DNA from: Thalassiosira profunda
Taxonomy: Eukaryota; Bacillariophyta; Thalassiosirophyceae; Thalassiosirales; Thalassiosiraceae
Direction of reading: 5' to 3'
Assembly (NCBI GenBank): GCA_036939355.1
Contig: JALLAP010003288.1
Span: forward strand, 1 to 11,760
Length of the DNA: 11,760 nt
Shown here: piece after piece, positions 7,540 through 11,760 of the stretch
Numbering within the stretch: the first letter of the stretch is position 1
How the letters are laid out: every line of letters starts with the position of its first letter
Notes under the pieces: generated by a model
Database searches by the model: none
What the model was told of the DNA's origin: nothing
The model's input: only the letters and a program-made list of their open reading frames with translations
Translations under genes and position numbers: made by a program

Positions 7540-8253
7540 GAGTTGCTTGTCTCGTTCCTTGAGTGATTTACTAGCTTGAGTCCTTGCTAACAGAAGTCCG
7601 TTCCGCAGCAAAACAAAATCACCAACAAACTTCTTTTGCACTGATTTTGCTCACCCACACACGGCAAGTGTCGTGGGACAGCTGGGGAGAAAAAGATGAA
7701 GGAAGGATCGACCCGACGGCTGGAGAGTGGACGCGTGTCGATTTTCAGCTTTTGGATCTGCACGATGCACCTTCACTTTGCTCACAACATGCACCCTCTC
7801 GCCTACGCCTCGTCGACCACTCCCACGCTGCGCCGCCGCCTCGCCTCCTCGTCGCCTCGCCGCCGCGTCGCCCACGGCCGCCGTCGTCGAGGGATCGTCC
7901 ATCTCGTCGCCGACGACGCGCAGAGTAGGAGGCCCTCGGCAGAGGTAGAGGCACAAGGTGGAGGCGGGCAGGAGACGAGAGGATTGATTTTGAATCGCGA
8001 CGAAAATCGCCGCCTGGCTATTTCACGCCGCTTGAGAAAACGCCGAGCGGCGACTCTCGTGTTCACGCTGCTTGCGCTCTTCGCTCAACGCGGCGGTCGT
8101 CCGGACGCCCGGCCAGCCAAAGGAGGGGTGCCACCGCGACGTGTCGCTGCACGAGGCGCAGCGGGTGATGACTCAACGAACGCCCAGCGCAGCGTCCCAC
8201 GCCGTCCGCGTAGGACAGCCCGCGGCAGCGCCCCCGGAGGGCCCACGGAGTGA
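7540..8253. other. Intergenic stretch with no clear gene
   Basis: About 700 bp follow the tRNA. A plus-strand frame from an ATG at 7696 runs 185 codons to a TGA at 8251-8253. Its product is dominated by Arg, Ala, Ser and Pro, has no motif I recognise, and neighbouring frames on both strands are equally open because the DNA is GC-rich. Weak signs for a real gene are the targeting-peptide-like early part (HPLAYASSTTPTLRRRLASSS) and the fact that a coding-like segment continues in the same frame beyond the TGA. I cannot define exon limits. Confidence 0.3.
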
Positions 8254-8490
8254 TTGCTCGGCCCGGGGCCCCTCAGTGTTGTGTTCAACGACATCAACTC
8301 CGGCGTCACCGCGTCCGCTACAAGCAACACCGGAAGCAGAAGCGACAACAACGGGAATGTGGAGAGCCTCGGCGGGAGCAAAGGCGCCTTCTTCACCGTC
8401 GCCGCTGCCTCCAAGTGGGCGATTCGAGGAGCCACGCTAGCGTCGCCGGAAATGCAATGCGGGCGTGGGGGCTCCGGCAAACGAGTTTGA
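8254..8490 (+). other. Coding-like segment without a start codon, possible terminal exon
   Basis: From about 8277 to the TGA at 8488-8490 the plus frame shows a strong purine-any-pyrimidine codon rhythm (AAC, GAC, ATC, GGC, GTC, ACC). The product is Ser/Asn/Gly-rich, including VVFNDINSGVTASA and GAFFTVAAASKWAIRG. There is no ATG at its head. A pyrimidine-rich CCCCTCAG at 8269-8276 could be a splice acceptor, but I found no donor that joins it convincingly to an upstream frame. It is either the last exon of an unresolved gene or the remains of one. The opposite strand is also open here, with a hydrophobic stretch but again no ATG at its head. Confidence 0.25.
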
Positions 8491-8555
8491 GCGACATGTC
8501 TAATCGGGGACGACGCAGCAACAAATACTCAGCTAGATGATGAGATGAGAACAAT

Positions 8556-10376
8556 CTACTTGTACGTCATCGAGCACACCTCGGCGTGCGCGTCGTAACA
8601 CGCCTGGTTCGAGCAGATCCAACTCTGCGAGCCTCGCCCCGTCGCGGTCGGGTGCGTGCAACCACCGCAAACATTCTGCGACTCCTTGCTCTTGCAGACG
8701 ATGCATCTGCTACGGGCGGGCTTTCCGCCGCTCTTCTTCTTGATGGTCAGCCGAAGGGTCGGCTTGGCGGCCTTCTTCGCCGCGGCCTCCGTGGCCACGT
8801 GGACGAACTGCACTTCCACCACGTTGTACCGATTGCCTTCCACGACGGTGCCGGAGGTGTACTTCATCATGCCCTCGTGGTGCGAGACACGGAACTCCTC
8901 GAACTTGGTGGACTTGTGGGCGTTGGTGTTGCCCTTGGTCGTGTCGGGCTTCGTCCGCTCCCGGAGGCCGTTGAACGTGATGTCCACGTACCTCGCCTCC
9001 TCGAACGTGACGCTCGCGTTGCCCGAGAATCGCATGACGGTGCCGTCCGCCGGGCGATCGAACGGCTCTCCGTCGCCGTCCGTGGCGTTCTCTCCCGCGG
9101 TGCCCTCGATCTGCACGAGGAACGGCTCCAGGGACTCCGCCTTCTCGGCCAACAGCGCGTCCACCGTCTTCACCTCTTCGCCGCTCGCCTTGCGATTCGA
9201 CCGAGTGTTGCCGCTGTTGTTCTTCAGGCTGTCGTAGATCTGCTCAAAGAGAGCCAATGCGTCGCCACGGAGGATACCCGACGCGACAAAGCTCTTGCGG
9301 CGCTCGCTCACGGCCGAGGCCGTCATCTCCGCTCCATCTCGGCTGTCCTCGCGCAGGATGCTCTCGACGGCCGCTCGCATCAGTCGCTTGAAGCCCTCCG
9401 CGTCGCCCTCTACGGCCCGAGAGAGGAAGCAAACGACGCGCTGGGCGTAGAAGTTGTCTCGGCGCACATCGGCTTCCACACCGCCCGTCCGTAGAAGCGA
9501 ACCGCGCCCATTCCTGGACACGATCTCAAAGTGGTCGAGCTTCCGAATGGAAGAGTGCTTGGGGCCGAAGTGGTTCGCCTTGTCGATCCAGCTCTTGGCG
9601 GAGACGGCTGCCGCCTTCCGCGAGTTGTGGTCGCACATCACCTTGTGGCCGAAGATACCAAAGCCGAAGATGATGCTGCCCACGAGCGGGCGGTCCAAGC
9701 TCTTGTCGGTTTGCAGGACACTGGGATCGATCGCGGCGCGGGCAGTATCAAAAGTGGTCTGCAGCCACTGCCCCGAGCAGGCCGTGTCGGCGGACGAAGT
9801 GAGCTGGGATTCGGTCACCTTCAGATCCGGCTTGGACATGAACATGTTGCAGAGGGGGTTGAAGATGAAGACCATGCGGAGCTTCCTGTCGGGGTGGTTG
9901 AGCTTGATCACCGTCACGTTCTTGTATTGGTGGAAGACGTACCACCTCGGCCCCTTCGATCCAAACGGGCGCCTTTCCAGAGCGTAGTCCACCAAAGACA
10001 TGCCAGTGACAACCATGGCAGTCTCGTCCGCGTCCATTCCTCCGACACCACCGTTCTCCTCGTAGTGCTCAAAGTCCTCGTCCTTCTCCTCGACGGCCTC
10101 GTAGCGCTCGGGCTCTCCGTAGTTCTCATTTCGGTAGACATCTTTGGAAGAAGTTGAGCCTGGGACGGGCACATCCAAGAACGAGTCCCTGTAGTTGCCC
10201 GCGCCGAAGATCCGCTCAATGGCGATTATCTTGACGTGCTTGAACAGCTCCGCCTTGGTCTTCCACTCGCCCGGCGGCCAGCTCAGCAGAGCCACGATGC
10301 CGGCGACGATCGCGTCCACGAGCTGCCTCCTCTCCTCGGGCGTCAGCTTGCCGAAGAATCGATCGACGTCTTCATT
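8556..10376 (-). CDS. Unknown GC-rich nuclear-type protein, C-terminal part with Cys/His cluster (606 aa)
   Basis: This frame continues the upstream one (10343-11329) after a one-base break at about 10376, and I treat the two as one gene of about 924 residues. It is clearly coding from at least AAT at 10376 (NEDVDRFFGKLTPEERR), well before the first in-frame GTG at 10319; it has no ATG of its own near its head. Visible features are an acidic stretch (EAVEEKDEDFEHYEE), a central region with WYVFHQYKNVTVIKLNHPD and GSIIFGFGIFGHKVMCDH, a Lys-rich segment (KKAAKPTLRLTIKKK), and at the end a C-x2-C-x8-C-x2-C-x14-C-x4-C-x3-H-x3-C cluster that should bind zinc. The cluster's layout recalls the C-terminal Cys-rich domain of PiggyBac-type transposases, but I cannot see their catalytic core, so I do not call it one. 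Stop is TAG at 8556-8558. Codons end mostly in G or C. Confidence 0.75.
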   Translation of the reverse strand, partial: NEDVDRFFGKLTPEERRQLVDAIVAGIVALLSWPPGEWKTKAELFKHVKIIAIERIFGAGNYRDSFLDVPVPGSTSSKDVYRNENYGEPERYEAVEEKDEDFEHYEENGGVGGMDADETAMVVTGMSLVDYALERRPFGSKGPRWYVFHQYKNVTVIKLNHPDRKLRMVFIFNPLCNMFMSKPDLKVTESQLTSSADTACSGQWLQTTFDTARAAIDPSVLQTDKSLDRPLVGSIIFGFGIFGHKVMCDHNSRKAAAVSAKSWIDKANHFGPKHSSIRKLDHFEIVSRNGRGSLLRTGGVEADVRRDNFYAQRVVCFLSRAVEGDAEGFKRLMRAAVESILREDSRDGAEMTASAVSERRKSFVASGILRGDALALFEQIYDSLKNNSGNTRSNRKASGEEVKTVDALLAEKAESLEPFLVQIEGTAGENATDGDGEPFDRPADGTVMRFSGNASVTFEEARYVDITFNGLRERTKPDTTKGNTNAHKSTKFEEFRVSHHEGMMKYTSGTVVEGNRYNVVEVQFVHVATEAAAKKAAKPTLRLTIKKKSGGKPARSRCIVCKSKESQNVCGGCTHPTATGRGSQSWICSNQACYDAHAEVCSMTYK

Positions 10377-11329
10377 GACTCCTCCAGCTTTGTGAGCACA
10401 TAGCCGAGCATGTTGCTGTTTGCCAGCTCATGGCAACTGTAGCTGCTGTCGATTCCGCGCCGGCTCCTCCGCATCCACTCCTGGAATCCGCTCTCCAAGA
10501 GGTTCAAGTAGTAGCGCAGGAGGTTGCTCTGGAGCTCGATCCCACCGCCGAGAATGTCGCAGTCCTCCAAGTTGGTGGTGACGGAATGGAAGCCGAGCTG
10601 CGCCATGATGGGCAAGCTCTTCATTTCCTTCCGCACGGCCCCGCCGACGGTAATAGGGATACCGGTGGTGAATTCCGCCAGACCCTCCAAGATGACCTCC
10701 GTGAGCTCCCGCTGGAGCAGAATCGGCAGATTGTCCACGTCGATGACGGATACAAGCGACAGCTCCTCCAAATTGCCCGCCGCCTCGAATTGCAGCTCGT
10801 ACTTTCCCGCTCGGTAGACCGAGTTGGCGCTGCTGCCGCCTTTGCAAAGAAACTGCTCAAAGTAAATGCGGGCGTTGCTATCATCCAAGGAGAAGCACTT
10901 GGCCAGGTCAATGAACTGCCACACAAACGACCCGGGAAGCAGAGCGACGTTTTGCTCGATGCAAATCTGGAACAGCCGGTTGCAGAGCCCAAGAAAGCGC
11001 TCAAACGCCGTCTGCTGCTCTGCATTCCGCGGAGGCTGCCGCAGAGATTGGCGGCAGAACTCCTTTCCGGCGGCCGCCGCCGCCTCCTTGTAGGCTGACA
11101 TGATGGAGAGCGCGTACCTCTGTACGTCGCTGAGGGGATCCTGGCCGTTGCCGTCGTTTTTGTAGGCCGGATGGGCGTGGTCGGCGTGCACGGCGTCGGA
11201 TGGGGCGTCGCCATCGCTGAAGAGGCGCCGGCGCTTCGGGGCGGCGGCCGCCGAGTCTAAGCCGGCGCCGGGTTCTCCGTCGCGGCGGCCGCGTAGGGCG
11301 GCCTTGTCCTGGACGGGAGTGACGGCCAT
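10343..11329 (-). CDS. Unknown GC-rich nuclear-type protein, N-terminal part (328 aa to the frame break)
   Basis: The start is the ATG at 11329 (context TTGACCATGG); a TTG at 11344 is in frame but not a plausible eukaryotic start. Residues 31-35, PKRRR, form a classical basic nuclear localisation motif. The following part is mostly alpha-helical in character (DVQRYALSIMSAYKEAAAAAGKEF, RFLGLCNRLFQICIEQ). It continues with a folded-looking region containing ELTEVILEGLAEFTTGIPI and GFHSVTTNLEDCDILGGGIE, then LLRYYLNLLESGFQEWMRR. I recognise no family. In this frame the protein would end at TGA 10343-10345. The last ten or so codons overlap the frame of the 606-residue part, whose sequence reads on smoothly from KLEES once one base is allowed for. 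An upstream regulatory region with E2F-like sites lies at 11404-11490. Confidence 0.75.
   Translation of the reverse strand: MAVTPVQDKAALRGRRDGEPGAGLDSAAAAPKRRRLFSDGDAPSDAVHADHAHPAYKNDGNGQDPLSDVQRYALSIMSAYKEAAAAAGKEFCRQSLRQPPRNAEQQTAFERFLGLCNRLFQICIEQNVALLPGSFVWQFIDLAKCFSLDDSNARIYFEQFLCKGGSSANSVYRAGKYELQFEAAGNLEELSLVSVIDVDNLPILLQRELTEVILEGLAEFTTGIPITVGGAVRKEMKSLPIMAQLGFHSVTTNLEDCDILGGGIELQSNLLRYYLNLLESGFQEWMRRSRRGIDSSYSCHELANSNMLGYVLTKLEESMKTSIDSSAS
10374..10380 (-). other. Apparent one-base frame break between the two parts of the unknown nuclear protein gene
   Basis: On the minus strand, GAG GAG TCA in the first frame is followed by AAT GAA GAC in the second, with the A at 10376 needed by both. 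Coding character switches frame here without a gap. No classical X-XXY-YYZ slippery heptamer is present. A missing base in the assembly is the simplest reading; a true frameshift mutation or an undetected intron are alternatives. Confidence 0.65.
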
Positions 11330-11760
11330 GGTCAAGAATTGCAATAATAGGCGTCAATATGAGAGCCAAGGTGGTCCATGAGGGGAAAGTTGTTTGGGTT
11401 CGGCCAATGACAGCAAAAAGAAGGGAAGATCTTGAACCGCGCCAAAATTTCTGGTATGTATTCCACGTACTTTCTACTGGATTTGGCGAGAGCACGACTT
11501 CTTCGCCAACACTCAGAGAGCCGTTTCTCTGCACTCCTCTCCAAGCCTCGGACGAGGTTGGGCTTGAGTAGAGAGCAGAAAGTTTCGAATTTGAAATTGC
11601 AAAATCCCCTCGAGGTGCTTTTGAGAGAGCGGGAGCACTCCGACCGCCCTTTCGGCATCTCCGACGGCCCTGGATGATCCCCATTGTGAGACAAAAGAGA
11701 GTAACATGCAAGCCATCTCTTTTGCCTTTCATTCTGTGAAAGTCGACTTTCCTTTTGCTT
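11330..11760. promoter_or_regulatory. Upstream region of the unknown nuclear protein gene
   Basis: These 431 bp run to the window edge. I see no gene; the minus-strand frames here have only TTG or ATG starts that run into another frame of the nuclear gene. Motifs in reach of the start are CCAAT at 11404-11408, GCGCCAAAA at 11439-11447 (TTTTGGCGC on the gene strand, an E2F/DP consensus) and TTTGGCGA at 11482-11489 (close to the same consensus, opposite orientation). The last 60 bp are AT-rich and unremarkable. Confidence 0.4.

Noticed and set aside
8559..8710. PiggyBac transposase call from the Cys/His cluster
   Set aside because: Only the zinc-binding tail is similar; the catalytic core and terminal inverted repeats could not be seen.
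8586..9494. 302-codon plus-strand frame opposite the nuclear gene
   Set aside because: Antisense shadow caused by high GC at third positions; product is Leu/Arg/His-rich without motifs.
11001..11732. Long minus-strand frame overlapping the start of the unknown nuclear gene
   Set aside because: Over the shared part it is the shifted shadow of the nuclear gene; the remainder is promoter or 5' UTR with no coding signal.
1..11760. CRISPR array, prophage, insertion sequence or operon-type system
   Set aside because: No regularly spaced repeats, phage or bacterial transposase genes or operon structure are present; the DNA is eukaryotic.

Overview
The window is eukaryotic nuclear DNA, most likely from a diatom, with a centric diatom such as Thalassiosira as my best guess. 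The eukaryotic origin is direct: a 165-residue eukaryotic-type ribosomal protein L12/uL11 gene with a short GT-AG intron just after the start, a type II tRNA-Leu, and large single-exon genes packed tightly on both strands. The diatom assignment is inference from the gene density and the organelle-targeting-like N-termini; no rRNA or plastid marker is present. Two single N characters (4936 and 6234) mark a draft assembly.

Layout from left to right. The 3' end of a membrane protein resembling the peptidase M50B-like family enters from the left edge (+, to 521). A 541-residue organelle-targeted-looking J-domain protein follows (+, 937-2562). It converges on a 241-residue coiled-coil protein of unknown function (-, 2631-3356) with 68 bp between the stop codons. 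Next is a large unknown multi-pass membrane protein (-, 3677-6221). It is split in this assembly because a 72-bp sequence is repeated exactly on both sides of an N; merging the two copies makes one open frame of about 823 residues. This gene is divergent from RPL12 (+, 6434-7076), and the two share about 210 bp of upstream DNA.

Behind RPL12, a block of about 187 bp is tandemly duplicated in imperfect form, and its first copy carries three GC-rich hairpins. A tRNA-Leu(CAA) follows, with an unpaired first acceptor position and no nearby T-run terminator. The stretch 7540-8555 has no gene I can define, although parts of it look like coding sequence. The right end holds one GC-rich minus-strand gene (8556-11329) for an apparently unrecognised nuclear protein of about 924 residues. 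It has a basic localisation motif near the N-terminus and a Cys/His cluster at the C-terminus. Its frame is broken by an apparent one-base loss at about 10376. E2F-like sites lie upstream of this gene and of the J-domain gene.

There is no operon-like or single-pathway logic here; it is a normal mix of housekeeping and lineage-specific genes. The most useful points are two frame breaks that would mislead automatic annotation, the unfamiliar 924-residue nuclear protein, and the hairpin-rich tandem repeat next to an odd tRNA.
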